From positions 1,426,001 through 1,490,000 of the forward strand of contig JAPYXD010000738.1 of the NCBI GenBank assembly GCA_030998225.1: 64,000 bases of DNA, written 5' to 3'. A program made the position numbers and the translations under genes. Positions within the stretch are counted from its first letter, which is position 1; each line of letters opens with the position of its first letter. Positions 8,630-20,785 of this stretch are shown here, piece by piece. The DNA comes from Diplolepis rosae. Taxonomy: Eukaryota; Arthropoda; Insecta; Hymenoptera; Diplolepididae. The notes beneath the pieces are model-generated. The model had not been told where the DNA came from and made no database searches. It was given only the letters and a program-made list of their open reading frames with translations.

Positions 8630-10590
8630 CATACCTGTTAAAACCAAAAACTCTCTATTTTGAACCATATTACTGCTCGCGGAATCGCCTTTTGGCTTTG
8701 AACTTCACAAGCGTCTGGTTCTAATTTTCAGTTATGAACGAATCCTCCACTATCCGTTCGACCGCGACCCTCCCACACGCCCGCGCGTCCATCCGGCGAA
8801 CCAGGGTTCGCGAACAATTTACGCAACGCTACACTGCTCGGTCGCGTCGTTCATTTCCACACTTCGACGTTACAGTAGATTACGTGGTCCGTAGCCCACG
8901 GGAACACAGTTCAATAACCCAATAGGCGGAAGTCTGAATGAAGAAAGTCTGAGATATGACGCATGCACAAACAAGTTTAAAATAATCGTTTACATCACTG
9001 CAGTGTAATACGTTCGTGGTGCCTTGGCTAAAAACACGTGGCAGGGCTATTGGCTGCAATTATTGGAAGAAGTATCGCACCCCAAACGATCCACTCTATT
9101 ACAAAATTCTCACCTCACTTCACTATTCCTCTCGTCGTCCACTTGTCTTTTTCTTTTCGATTCTACTTCGGGTGTATTCCTCTAAAATTTTGGCCTCTAT
9201 CCTTTTTCCTTACAACTTCGATTGACTTAAATACTTTCCTTTCCAGAATTCACACGCAACTTTACAATATTCTTTTATTCTTATTTCTCTTTACCTGTCT
9301 CTCATGAGCTCACATTACTAGTGCCGATCTTTTCATGCCTGCTCGACAAGCCAAGACATTCCTTGTCTTCATCATCTGTTGTGAGTCGTAGAATTCTACG
9401 AAATCACAGAGTCTACTTGTGGAAACAAGCTTCGCACGATATACTTGACGCTGAGGCTTTCCTCAAAAAAGAGAATTTGAGTCTCGAAGACCTTGAAAGG
9501 ATTTCCCGGGGAGAAGTTAATGCATTCTAGTACCAGGCAGGGTTTTCGGGCCATTAGTACTGCTCAGTGATGAACAGCACGTTGGCCCCTTGCTCTCCAG
9601 CTGTCTTCATCGGGAGGTTTAGGGCTCCCCCTCCCCTGCCACGGTTGAGCTGTAGGAACTTCACTTCCCAGCCCTTAACCTCCAAAATTCAGCCCGAAAC
9701 ACTGGGCAACAACCGCTCCAAAAAACATCAGAGATATCTTTTCCACCCCTAGGAGTGCGTTTCAAACACCTAGGGGAGACCTTACACTCTTTTGCCCTGT
9801 GCGTCGTGTCTCAACGTCTTAAGAAGGCATCATTCGAGCCAGGGCGCGTGTAGCCCCGCGATACGTGGCCATATCCCTGGCGCCTGTGACAGCCGGAACA
9901 CTGCAGTTTGTACATCGCTGACGCGTTTGTGAAGCTGGCAGGGAACTTCATGGTCGAGCATTCCAGTGCAATTTAAAGCGCAGCAACAACTTCCTCTTTT
10001 GTCATGGTCTTTTAGAGGTCCCTGATTCGGAGAGACCTCCTCGAGACCAAAGACCTAACTTCAGCCTTTTCGCCGTCCGCCTGGCCAAGCACCTCCTCAA
10101 AGTCCTTTCTTTTCTCCACTGTCCATTCCTCTGGGGGACAAGGTGTTTCCCTCTCCACCCCTTGGACAGTGTTTTGGGGGAATCTCCCAGAGACGCCAAC
10201 CTGGGTCTCCAGAAAATTCCCATTTTCCTCGAGTGGGGGTGGGACTGTTCTTAGTCTTGGACTGCAGAGGTTCTGTAGTGTCCCCCCAGGAGATTCTATT
10301 CACCACTTAACTTTTACCTTTATTCAGAAGAAAACTCGTTTAAGACTCTTCTCTCGCATTAAAAGGACATTTATGACAGTCTCGTGACGTTGTCATTTAT
10401 CACCCGTTTATAGGGCGCCCCTCTTGTACCTGGGAAGATTCCCGTTTATATTCCCATTTATATGCATGTTTCCACCGATTCATGGGAACAATAGAACCTC
10501 CATGGCCAAATGACCGTTTGCTAAGCCCTACCACCCGTCCTTTTTTGGTATAGCCACGAGAAGGACTGCGTCAAGATGTTAGTCCAAGGA
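8630..10590 (-). mobile_element. R1-like LINE, copy A (decayed, internally deleted)
   Basis: Minus-strand non-LTR retrotransposon. Its 3' end (about 8635-8830) shares GCATACCTGTTAAAACC and the following GC-rich block with copies B (38772-40871) and C (46408-46670). Its 5' end (about 10300-10590) shares the CCCGTTTATAGGG motifs and the ACCCGTCCTTTTTTGG block with copy B. Between them are ORF1 with zinc knuckles, the start of the ORF2 endonuclease and a short piece from just upstream of the reverse transcriptase. Most of ORF2 is deleted. No clear target duplication or poly(A) was found for this copy. Confidence 0.7.
9405..10350 (-). pseudogene. LINE copy A ORF1/ORF2 remnants (zinc knuckles, endonuclease start)
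   Basis: Minus-strand coding remains in broken frames. Around 9920-9860 is QCSGCHRRQGYGHVSRG, a CCHC knuckle, and around 9815-9770 is HRAKECKVSPRC, a second knuckle, as in R1-clade ORF1. From about 9665 to 9525, KFLQLNRGRGGGALN followed by TAGEQGANVLFITEQY corresponds to the apurinic-endonuclease start of ORF2. At 9450-9405 the sequence jumps to a segment that in copy B lies just before the reverse transcriptase, so endonuclease core and RT are deleted. Confidence 0.6.
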
Positions 10591-11409
10591 GAGGATTATA
10601 ATGAAAATTGTCTAGATAAAGACATCATGAAACGGCTGCGCTATGATCTCACTAACAGTAAACATAGAAAATAAAAAGACCTAGCATACTTTGTTTGTTA
10701 CAGAAGCTCATTAAATCAGTCCACTTCAGAAGTGCATTACGAATTTTACAATGAACATAATTATTGTACAAACAGTTGGGCTTAGATTGAAAGAGATAAA
10801 ACAGTTATTTCAATCCTCTACAAATTACACAATCCAGAAAAATGATCTATGTCTCGCTGAATGCGACATATCATTTCCGAAGTACTCTTCAATGCTAAAC
10901 ACGAATCTGGCTTCCGATTTTTGCTATCGCGCCTAGTTTAACAGATATTTGCAATTCAAATTGCTGATAAAAACTGTTCAACAATTTTTTCAAAAGTAAA
11001 ATTTTTTTTCGGAATTAACGCAGGGCATTTCGCTGCATTTTCACGTAGTTTGCAAATATCATCTTACTTTTGCGATATGCATAACGGTTTTTGAAATATT
11101 ATTAAAAAACTGGAAAAAATGCTAAAAATGTACTGAAAATTCAGCGCTCTGTAATTCAGTGCACACTTACTTTTTTTACTAAATAATACTTAGATTTGTT
11201 TGTTTTTTCACGACGAATAATCATCTGGAAAAACAATTTAAATTCGAATTGTCCGTTTCTGAAATATCTTGAAAAATGCGTACCCTTCTTTTCGATGTCC
11301 AAAAACTAGTACTAAATGCTGTACTGGGAATCAGATCTTCATTTATCCATATTAAAATGTTCGACGTTTGCTTGAGCGAATATGTCTTTCGATCGAATCG
11401 TGATGTTAT

Positions 11410-11620
11410 CGTGAGTGAAGTGAATGAAATTTCAATGATCGTTTTATGTGTTAGAGTTGTATGAAATTCATAATCAATTAACATAAGACGCATACTCACA
11501 CTGTCATTTGCTTCTGAATTTCATGAAGTTATGAAACATAAGATGACCTCTCACATTTCATTCGTTTCTGAAATTCATGCATTTGTGAAGTATAAGACGA
11601 TCAACCAAATTTCTCACTCT
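11410..11620. repeat. Degenerate ~63-bp tandem repeat, three units
   Basis: Three consecutive units carry CATAAGA(C/T)G, then TCACA, then CTGAA(A)TTCATG. Their starts are near 11415, 11485 and 11540. Divergence is moderate. The array sits inside the left part of the candidate TIR element. Confidence 0.5.
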
Positions 11621-11831
11621 TCGGTGAAACTTGTCTTCAATCATAGTGAATACATTTATTTTTCTTTCCCTTGATGGGTTTCTACTATTTGTGTTTTTGT
11701 GTTATTAGATTTAATTCATTAAATATAAGGTGAACATATTTCTGTTTTTCGTTTTGAGTCAGTAGATACAAGGTCTGTACATATAAGTTCGGAATTCAAT
11801 TCTTTTTCTTGAGTTGAAATAAGCTGAGAAA

Positions 11832-12213
11832 ATGTCGGACAGGTCTAAAAATAATCCCAACTTTTTCTGTTTCGCCTGTGGTCTTTATACGCAAACGAAG
11901 CAAAGACAACTATTTACCAACGCGATTAAAACAGGATATCGATTATCCATCGATAGAATTTTGAAAAATGGCAATCAGTCATGGGAACCTCGGTATTGCT
12001 GTCCTACTTGTGCGATTGAACTAAAGTCTGCATGTCAAGGAGATCATCCAAATCTCAATTTTTGTACACCAATGCTTCGAAATGAATCGCCAAATCATGA
12101 TGTGGATTGTTATTTCTGTAATACCACATACATTAAGAGGTTTAATGCAAAGAATAAGCAACAGATTGTTTATGCTGATGACCCATCCATGGCCAAGCCT
12201 GTTTTAATAGATG
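11832..12213 (+). CDS. Cys-rich (zinc-binding-like) protein, N-terminal part
   Basis: The ATG at 11832 opens a frame with paired cysteines: FFCFACG (residues about 12-17), CCPTCAIEL (about 56-64) and DCYFCN (about 93-98), then FNAKNKQQIVYADD. The spacing suggests treble-clef or zinc-ribbon-like metal binding. The frame is native up to the TA at 12214-12215, where a Tc1-like element is inserted, and then runs on to 12311 in transposon sequence. Across the insertion the same frame resumes at 13471. I recall similar proteins annotated as uncharacterised in many invertebrate genomes; the function is unknown. Confidence 0.6.
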
Positions 12214-12215
12214 TA

Positions 12216-13468
12216 CAGTACAGTCGGAAAGTATTAGAACAAGATAAAAAAGGTTGTTTTTGTCAGTTTATCGTATCAATTATTGAAATATTATTTACAG
12301 ATTCGCAGTAGTTTTGAACCTTTAATGTAGCTTCATGATTCGAAGACATTTTTAATGCATTTTACTGAAATTTTCATCAAAATTTATAAGGAAACAGTGT
12401 ATATGTTACTTCAAGCGATTTTCTTCAAAATGGCCACCTTTTGCTTTAATGGCTGCAGCGCACAATTTTGGCATTATACAATACAATCTGGTTTGAATCT
12501 TTCATTGACTTTTCTGCGAACATATTGACGCCGATGGCTACCGAAAAGTTCGAATTTTGATTCGTTTGTCCATAAAACTGATTTCCACTGATCAATCGTC
12601 CAGTCAACATGTTCTTGAGCGAACTTTAGTCTTTTTTGTTTATTCACTGGCCGTAGAAGTGGCTTTCTGACAGAAATGCGTCCAATCATACCTTTTTCTT
12701 TAAGCCGGCCTTTGACTGTCGTGAGCGATATTGGTGAATCCAAGTCTTCATTGATTTCAGCACGGATTTCTGATGCAGATTTCTGGCGATTGCCCTTACT
12801 TATTGCATATATTTTGTTGTCGATTCTTTGATTTGTCTTTCTTGGAAGACCAGATCGTTTTCTATGAGTATTTTGTCCAGTTTGCGGATATCTTCTTATG
12901 GCGTATGACCTGAACACAAAGATATTTTCAATATTTTGGCTATTTCTCGATAGTTTTTGCCTGTTTATTGCCAAATAATGATTTGGGCCCGTTTTTCGAC
13001 CAATGTTTTCTTTCGTTTGACCATTTTCAATCTGGAAAAATACAATTCTGAGGCTATTTCAACGAAAAAGTCGGCACAATTATGCATAAACGCAACGACT
13101 GTCAAATTAACAGATTTACAGTTTTTTACGACACTTCAATGCACCAGACACGATAATATCATCTTTTTTTGTTTAAATGATTGACATCTAACCTTTTAAA
13201 CCACAGCCGAATCGATTTTTGTGCGAAAAGCAACTGAAAACGCAGTGCGGCAGTTTTGGACACTTTTTACGATTTTCGGCCATAGGCTGTTTTCTTATAA
13301 ATTTTGATTGAAATTTCAGTGAAATGCATTAAAAATGTCTCCAAATCATACAGCTACGTTGAACGTACAAAACAACTGCAAATATGTGAATAATTTTTTA
13401 ATAAATGATACGATAAACTGACAAAAACAACTTTTTTTATCATGTTCTAATACTTTTCGACTGTTCTG
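12216..13468. mobile_element. Tc1-like element with long TIRs and TA duplication
   Basis: The termini are inverted copies of roughly 190 bp (left 12216-12410, right 13280-13468), starting CAGTACAGTCGGAAAG with a few mismatches. TA at 12214-12215 and at 13469-13470 is the target duplication. Deleting the element restores the host reading frame of the Cys-rich gene exactly. The interior holds an internally deleted transposase on the minus strand. Confidence 0.88.
12415..13024 (-). pseudogene. Tc1-like transposase, internally deleted
   Basis: From an ATG at 13024-13022 the frame encodes a basic HTH start (KRKKTLVEKRAQII), breaks at least twice, then reads 12974-12474: the second HTH (SASEIRAEINEDL...TTVKGRLKEKG), the linker RKPLLRPVNKQKRLKFAQEH and the catalytic-1 region VLWTNESKFELFGS, where the expected Asp is Asn. 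After RRKVNERFKPDCIV it jumps to the family's C-terminal tail (MPKLCAAAIKAKGGHFEE, in another frame). The second and third acidic catalytic residues are lost in the deletion. Confidence 0.85.
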
Positions 13469-13470
13469 TA

Positions 13471-14505
13471 CCTAAAGCAGATAAAGCTGAATTGTTTGGA
13501 TCTCGATTAGAGGAAAAAATTTATCAATTTAAGAATTTCCTACCACAATCGTGAAAAAGATCTGGACAAATTGTTTTCTGACGAAGACGGTCTTATTTAT
13601 TGTAACGACGTAAATAAATTGATGAAAGCTGTCGGACATAAGCACATAGCCAGCGAATGGCGTTCAGTCATCGATGCAAATAAGACTAGTCTGTAAGGAG
13701 TTCTTCTGCATAATAGCAATGAGTGCTACTAAGTTATGGAAATGCTTCTTCTGAAAGTAAATTATCACGCACACTGTTGGTCAATCTGTTCAGACGTTAA
13801 AGTGATTGCTATTCTGTTTCAACTGCAGACAGGATACACGAAGTATTATTGTTTCTTTTGTTATTGGCACAAGCGTGCTAGGAACAAATATCACAAGGCC
13901 AAAGTTTAGTCCGAACACGACTCGTTTGAAACAGGTCAAAGAAGTGTCGCTGAAGACCCTCTGGTAGCCTCTAAAAATGTTATTCTGCCGTCTCTACATA
14001 TCAAACTCGTGATAGTTTAAAATTTCGTGAAAGCATAGTTCGAAACGGAATCGCATTTGGCGATCTAAAATCAATTCGTAAGCTTATGCAAGGCTCAGAA
14101 TTTGACAAATCCTTGGGCAGTGAAGAGAGAAAAGTCTGGTTATCCGTGAAAAATGTGATCCGAAATTTCCTTAGAAATCACACATCTAAGAACTGCAAGC
14201 GGTATGTGAGTACAATTTCGACAAAATTTCATGGCTTAAATATAAAAATATCATTGAAAATACATTTCCTACATTCACACTTAAGGGCTAATACTAATTT
14301 TCAAAAAATCGATTCTTTTTTGGCTAAAATGGTGGACGATTATGTTGGAAATGATTTCCCGAAGCGATTTTCCAAACAAAAAAAAATTTTCACGGAGTTA
14401 CGAGCCTCAAGCGTATGGCACCTCGCTACGCGGTTGGGCCGCTCGGAGCGCTCGTCGCTCCGAAATGTTTACCCGAAGCAGATATCTCTTACGGACTATA
14501 CCTTA
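13471..14505 (+). pseudogene. Degenerate continuation of the Cys-rich element gene
   Basis: This continues in frame from 12213 after removal of the Tc1-like insertion. Recognisable stretches, in frames broken by stops and indels, are KADKAELFGSRLEE, then SDEDGLIYCNDVNKLM, then ASEWRSVIDANKTSL, then LLHNSNE, then a segment ending YTKYYCFFCYW, then DPLVASKNVILPSLHIKL and finally MQGSEFDKSLGSEERKVWLS to SLKIHFLHSHL (14086-14285). These are spaced as in the uncharacterised repeat-associated family. At least five in-frame stops make it a pseudogene. Confidence 0.6.
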
Positions 14506-14509
14506 TAGT

Positions 14510-15289
14510 GAATAGTATACACAAGTATCTACATGTATTTCTAGTTGAAATTTGCACTGTATTTAAAAATCGTCGTAAGCCTATAATTGGAAAATTATGT
14601 ATCACTTTTCTTGTTTTCAAACTGTAAACACGTTTTTCTCAAAACCACTTTTTTCTATCTTACCCCCAACTTTATTTTGTCAGTTTTGATCCAATCAATC
14701 TGAAATTTCAACTGCATCTCAAGTACATCATTTTCTAGCAAAGTACGCAGTGGTTTTTTGAAAAATTGAAAACTTTCTTTTTGTTAAGGCTTTTATGACG
14801 ATTTTTTATGACAAATTTTTTTTTTAAATCATATAATTTTTTTTTTAAATCAATATTTTTGAAAACCCCTGCGTACTTTGCTTCATTTTCAGTCATACAT
14901 TTAGAAAATATTTTATTTTTCAGTTGCAGATCAATACCGACAGCTAAGACTGGGGGGGTACTGAAGGCATCTCCGAAAAATAACCTGTGGCTTCTGACTC
15001 TCTCTTGGCGCCATTTTGTTTTTGAAATCATAATAAAAATTAATTTTCGTACTTGGAAACATGTGTAATAAAGTTTTGTAATCAGATTTTTAATAACATT
15101 CAAACTTTCTTGAAAAAAAAATCTCAAAAATGACCTTAAAAAATAGGACTCCACATAGGTATTATCCCTTAAATTTCTTTCCTGGAAAGTTGTGATCAAT
15201 CAGTGACAAGCAAGGAAAAGGATTTCACCAAGATATAGCAACTATTGAGAAGAGATATCAGGGTGAATGGAGTGCCAGTAGTCTTGCTG
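14510..15289. other. No supported gene (interior of candidate TIR element)
   Basis: AT-rich and homopolymer-rich. The minus-strand ORF at 14735-15199 is low-complexity Lys/Phe/Leu sequence with no domain and is not considered a gene. Confidence 0.5.
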
Positions 15290-15599
15290 ATTAATGTTGG
15301 AGCCTCATCCATGACGATCCGATCAAAAAACGTGTTCGCTCAAGCAAACGTCGAAAATTCTAATATGGATATTCGCAAACTACGTGAAAATTAAGCGAAA
15401 TGCCCTGCGTTAATGACGAAAAAAATTTTTACTCTTGAAAAAATTGTTGAACAGTTTTTTATTAGCATTTCAAATTGCAAATATTTATTAAACTAGGCGC
15501 GATAGCAAGAATCGGATGTCTGATTCATGTTTAGTATTGAAAAGTACTTCGGAAATGATATGTCGCATTCAGCGAGAGATAGATCATTTTTGTTGATCA

Positions 15600-16545
15600 C
15601 ACTGGAAAAAAAAATAATTGAAAATTGTCACATTAATCAGCAGAAATAAAGATAACTCTGATTAATCGAGGTAATATTACCAAAATGGTGTGAAAGTAAT
15701 TGGAAACTTGAAAATTACATTCGGAGATAAAAATTCCCGTCACATCATTTTCAGACAGTGTACTTTTACGTTCCCGATGTAAAATTCAACTCTCAGTGTA
15801 AAATGGCAGAGGTGTATTTCATTGCGCATGCGCTAGGGTATCACAAGGATTTTAACATTGAAAACTATTTCACAAAGATATCTAAGATTTCATACAAATT
15901 TTATATGACGGATAAAAAAATCTAAGAAATGACCACAAATCGTGAAAATACATACGTAACCTTAAAATGTACAAGCCGCATAATCTCTAATTGTGCGGCC
16001 TCGCGACAACACTATTTCTACACAAACTTAACAGGGAAGTTTTTTATTTACCGTATTTCTTATTCGCATATCACATTACACAGAAGAAACAAATATTTTA
16101 TATCTTGTGAATAGTAATGAAAACAGGCGTCAGCCGGCGCGCCTTTTATTTATTGTCGTGCGCCAATGTCGCAGCGCCACGATTCACGAAACGTTTAACT
16201 CTGGAATTACAAATAAATTGTGGTAAAATTCCCGTCATTCTACTAATTTACACTTTCCTTGTAATGCGGATTATATTACATTTAGTGAATTTAAAGAAAT
16301 CTTGCAAAAGTGCACAATAATATCGGTTACAGTATGGTTGAAATTTACCACACTAATCGTAGTTATCTTTATGTCCACTGATTAATTATAGTAATTTTAC
16401 AGTTTTAGGATGAAATTAATACAACTATTGTTAAATTCTACAGTTAATGGCTACAAGTTTACCAAAAATTTCTAAAATTAAGCCATTAATTATAGAGAAA
16501 CGATTACAAACCGACTTGTAATTTTCAACCACTTTTTTTACAGTG
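15600..16545. repeat. MITE-like element with CACTG termini
   Basis: It begins CACTGGAAAAAAA at 15600 and ends in the complement of CACTGTAAAAAAA at 16545. Subterminal motifs are inverted too: TTGAAAATT near both ends, and ATTAATCAG, then ATAAAGATAACT at 15634-15665, against 16345-16395. There is no coding capacity. The superfamily is not assigned; CACT-type ends occur in several. Confidence 0.5.
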
Positions 16546-17527
16546 CAGTGTTATCTTCATCGGACTTATTCCCTTTCAATTCGCGATTCAATTACATTAA
16601 TCTCAAGCATATTCTCCTGAATCGCAGTAATTATAAAATAGTACTGAATAGGAAACTATTTTTTAGTTTTGATTTAACCCCTTAACTTCGAGAAAATGTG
16701 CCACACATAACCACGCAAAATTCACCGCATTTTATTAACATTCGGGTGAAAAATCTTAACTTATCTTTCAGAAAACTTCGAGTTGAGGTTCAATATTTTT
16801 TGCAGTATTCAATTTCTATCATGAGGAATAAAAATATTGCAAAACTTCAACGAAAAAATGTGCACCTTCCCAGGAAACAAAAAACCATTCACTTGCGTTA
16901 AATTTGAATGGGCCTTGAGGTGTTCTGAATTGCGTATCTGTCACTGGAATTTCAGCATTAACAGATTGAAAACCAATATTTCCGATAGAAAATAATGTAT
17001 TTAAAGTGAACAATCGTTTACAATACAATTCGTATTCTGTTTTTATTGTATTTCTCTTATTCAGAGTGACCTTTTTAGACTTCCATTTCATTTGGAATTT
17101 CAACCGATTCATCCGAACATCAATGAATTGTACATTGCCATTAGAAGTTATTTGAGGTTAATCAGTCTTATTCAACCCTATTCAGTAAACGATTTAACCA
17201 ATGTCGAATGGCAGATTTAAAACATTGCGCACAAATGGCAGATTCCAAGTGTCACCATCCGATTGAATTTTTATTTCCTGAATATGCAAATGACAGATAC
17301 ATAATTCAAAGAGACGCGCGTTCTATCGGTTTTTTTTCCTGGGTTGGTAAATTATATAAGGATACATCTCATTTTTTCGACTTTTTTATACCGAAAATTT
17401 TGAATCGATGAGAAACACTTTTACGCGTTCTTGAAAATGTGGCAAGGTTTTTTTATCCCGGCTCTTGATTGTTAGCAAGTGCGAGATTATACAATTTGAA
17501 AACAACATGTTGATCAATGAGATATTC
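16546..17527. other. No supported gene
   Basis: AT-rich. The ORFs at 16698-16901 (+) and 16819-17112 (-) overlap each other and show no domain. Confidence 0.5.
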
Positions 17528-18565
17528 GATGCTTCCGAGCTATTTTGACAAATCTCTAACGAGTACGTACAAAGTGAAGTATCTCTCTGATGCGTTGGAC
17601 AAGTGTAGTATCTCGCTGCATCTTTTTAAAAGTGTAGTATCTCCTCAGGATCCTTAAAATCTGCCGTAAGTCGTTTTTTATCGGAATTGGATTTTTTTTA
17701 TTGCTTAATAAGGTGAAGTGTGGACAATCATATGATATTATTACTAATTATTTTATAATTTCTTATACCTTGAACAACGTAATAGGAAATTCAGGAGATT
17801 TGAATTTCTATACCGATTTCCGTTCTCTACTGTAGTAATTGGTGCACATGACGTGTGTGCAGTGAACGTAAAAGCGTCATTTGATCAGCGTTCATTTGTT
17901 TCCGCAGAATTCTGCGGTGCAAGAGAGATGCAATAGAGATGAGAAATCCGCCAGTTATAAAAAGATAGAAAAAAGAAAGAAATTAACGCTGTATATGATA
18001 CACAATGTAAAAAATAAAACTTTCCCGAATTTTTTTGTCAAAAAATGTATCAGAAATGGATAATAATTTTTCTATGCTTTTTTTGCATTATTTACTCGGT
18101 TTCAGGTTATTTTTTGTTCACCGCAGACTTTATTCGAATCAATCAAGTGAATTTTGTTGAAAAATAAAGATACGGAAGTAACAACAAACCATTATTTGAA
18201 TATCAAAACAGTAAGGAATGTTTTACGGAATAATATTAATAATATAATTATAATATATTATATATAATATAATATAATTATAATTATTAATATTCATGTG
18301 AAATTTGTCCTATATAAAATGACGTATTTTTTTAAACTCTCAAATCCGAGGTTAGAATCAAATGATGATTTTTAAATTAATTTTAAATTTTGTAGTGGTG
18401 CGTTCTTTAAAAGAGAAAAAACGAGTTACTGCAGATTTCAAGTCCCGAAGAGATAATACACTTGTAAAATGGCGCAGCGAGATACTACACTTGTCCAACG
18501 CATCAGAGAGATACTTCACTTTGTACGCACTCGCTAGAGATACTTCAAAATAGCTTGGGGGCATC
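17528..18565. repeat. Foldback element with ~170-bp inverted arms
   Basis: Bases 17528-17700 and 18385-18565 are inverted copies sharing AGCTATTTTGA, then GTACAAAGTGAAGTATCTCT, then GATGCGTTGGACAAGTGTAG. Each arm holds three spaced copies of AAGTG(A/T)AGTATCTC. The centre includes a nearly pure AT palindrome at 18232-18292. It is non-coding and probably a MITE or foldback transposon. Confidence 0.7.
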
Positions 18566-20785
18566 CATATGTTCCCCGATAATGTGAGCTTTAAATAAAA
18601 GAATAAACACAGAAATATCCCACTTTGATCCGAAATTATAGGGAAATCAATGCAAAGCCCATTGTTTTGCCCACCTCTCCCCTGCATGATAATCTGACAG
18701 AAAGATCAAATTCATTATGCTCTGTTGAAGAAATCCATGTGTTATATTCGGACAAGATTCACCCGAAAAATTATAAGAAAAAAATTGGGTGAAGAGTGAT
18801 TTGAAAATATAGTAGTAAAAACTTGACTGCAGTATCGTCAGAATAGTTCAAGTAATACAAGATAGGTATTTCAGTAATTATTTTATGCAACTTGAGTAAA
18901 CTTTTAAACTCAACATATACTCAAGTTAACTTTTATATGGTAAGGACCCTCTGCCGCTAATTGAAGTTTGATCATGTAAAGAGAGTATGTATGTAGATTT
19001 CGAATTGCCGCCACGAGAATGAATTCATTGAACCTCGAGTTCCACCCTTCTATAGACGCAGTTTTGCTTTGGCCGGGTCGCAGCGGCTACTGCGCACTCA
19101 GAATCGAAGCTAGAAATAGAGGTAGAGGAAGAGGCAAGTAAATGACCTACCAAATATACAAGCAACTCACTGGGCATGCGAGTGACCCCCGTTCACCCTT
19201 CCATCCCTTGTTGTCCGTTCATCCACCCCTTATTCCCAGGACGATCTTCCAGAGTATTTCCTTCGTTCGTTACGCGAGTCTCGAAAGGTTTACATATACA
19301 AAAAACAAAGATTTTCCGCTACAGAACCTTTCTATTCTAGCGCAGTGTTATCGTACTTACTAATGCTGATCTATCATACGCTTTTACACTGAAATGTAGA
19401 TCAAGAATTAGAATCTATCGCAATACTATGTCTATGCACTACGTTTAACGTGAAGTAATGATACTCATTGTTGTGTTACCGGTGATAGGATATAAGTGAA
19501 ATAAACTCTAATTGTGCTAAGACCTTTTTCTTCTTACTCTTGAAATTCTTGCCTACAAGTGTCATTAATATGAATGAAGATTTTTAACGTCACCAAACAT
19601 AGGACATGTAAGTGATTGATATTTGATGTTTATTTTTTAATAGGTAGAATTCTGAAAAAGTGTAAGAGAGGTCTCAGTGCGATCGAAACAAATGCAGATA
19701 GCAAGATGACAGAGTTTTAAGAGGGAAATTTCCCTCTTATTTTTGGGGAATCCATGAGATAGGTTTTCTTATTTCTGAAATTTGAATAAAGAGTATTGTT
19801 GTGAACATTGTTTTCGATAAAATTGGACTCAATTTAGGAGAGTTATTATTCCAGTAATTTCCTACTGCAGATGTGATTTCCTCGAAGTAAAAAATAAGGG
19901 ATGAAAATTAATTTTGAATGTTTACAATATTCTAATACAATTAAATTCAAGTTTTGAGATAGATTATTTCATCTTATTTTTTAATCAACGAAACCTACAC
20001 CTTACAACCTTAACCAACTGTCAAACCTTGAGCACGTATCTGTTCGTTCGAAAAATCCATATTCTTGAGATTTTTCTGATTAAAACGATGTCTAAAACAA
20101 AAATAAATCGCAGTCACATTGGATCGATTTTAAACAAATTTTTATTTATTTACATGCGCATTAATGCATTGTTAATCACCATAAAATTGTCTTCCTTCCT
20201 AATCATATGAAATCTTTGAAAAAGTTGTTTTGCATTCTCTACTTTTATAAAACCTCTTTTTTGAACCTATTCTCAAAGCGCTGAACAATTTGCTAAAAAT
20301 TTCAAAAAATTATTGCAGTATCGTTAAAGTTCCCGTAGTGTGAAGAAAGGATTAAAAAATGAAACATATTTATAATAATAATAATAATTATTATTATTAT
20401 TATTATTTATATAAAAAATACTTCTTTTTTTCAGTTAATGTTAACACGTTTATATAATTCATATAAAAAAGTACTCAGTATGGCACAATGAACAATAGAG
20501 ATTCGGTTTTGATCAACCACAAGTATAATATATAGAGATAGTCGGTCTAGTTGGGGGTTGAACAATAATTAAATGAAGTATAATGTTTAATGCATGAGTG
20601 AATATGATTCGCATAATTTTAATTGCAATCAGCTATAAATGACTCCTTCAAGGAAAATAGAAAGCATAAAAAGGATATCGGTTTGTTTTGGCAGCAGACA
20701 ATAGACTCAATCTGTCCTTAATCAAAAACTCGAATTCAAACGGCCGGGGCGGTTCTAGTACATTTATATATGATAAAAAGGTTAA

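Larger units (their letters stand above)
10838..15592 (+). mobile_element. Candidate TIR-bounded element, about 4.75 kb, carrying a Cys-rich gene
   Basis: Bases 10838-11080 and 15370-15592 are inverted copies of about 230 bp, beginning AAAATGATCTATGTCTCGC (one base differs on the right). The homology resumes at 11345-11420 against about 15290-15365 after a 260-bp block present only in the left arm. Inside lie a Cys-rich ORF (11832-12213) and its degenerate continuation (13471-14505), separated by a Tc1-like insertion. The interior gene belongs to a family I remember as an uncharacterised, many-copy protein of arthropods and cnidarians. The TIR arrangement suggests it is a DNA transposon. Exact ends and target duplication were not determined. 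Confidence 0.55.

Noticed and set aside
14735..15199. 154-codon minus-strand ORF
   Set aside because: Lys/Phe/Leu-rich homopolymer-driven translation in AT-rich DNA; no domain.
19142..19363. 73-codon ORF repeated identically at 22041-22262
   Set aside because: Identity comes from the tandem duplication, not selection; no domain seen.
19914..20210. 98-codon ORF repeated at 22812-23108
   Set aside because: Same reason; AT-rich composition with no motif.
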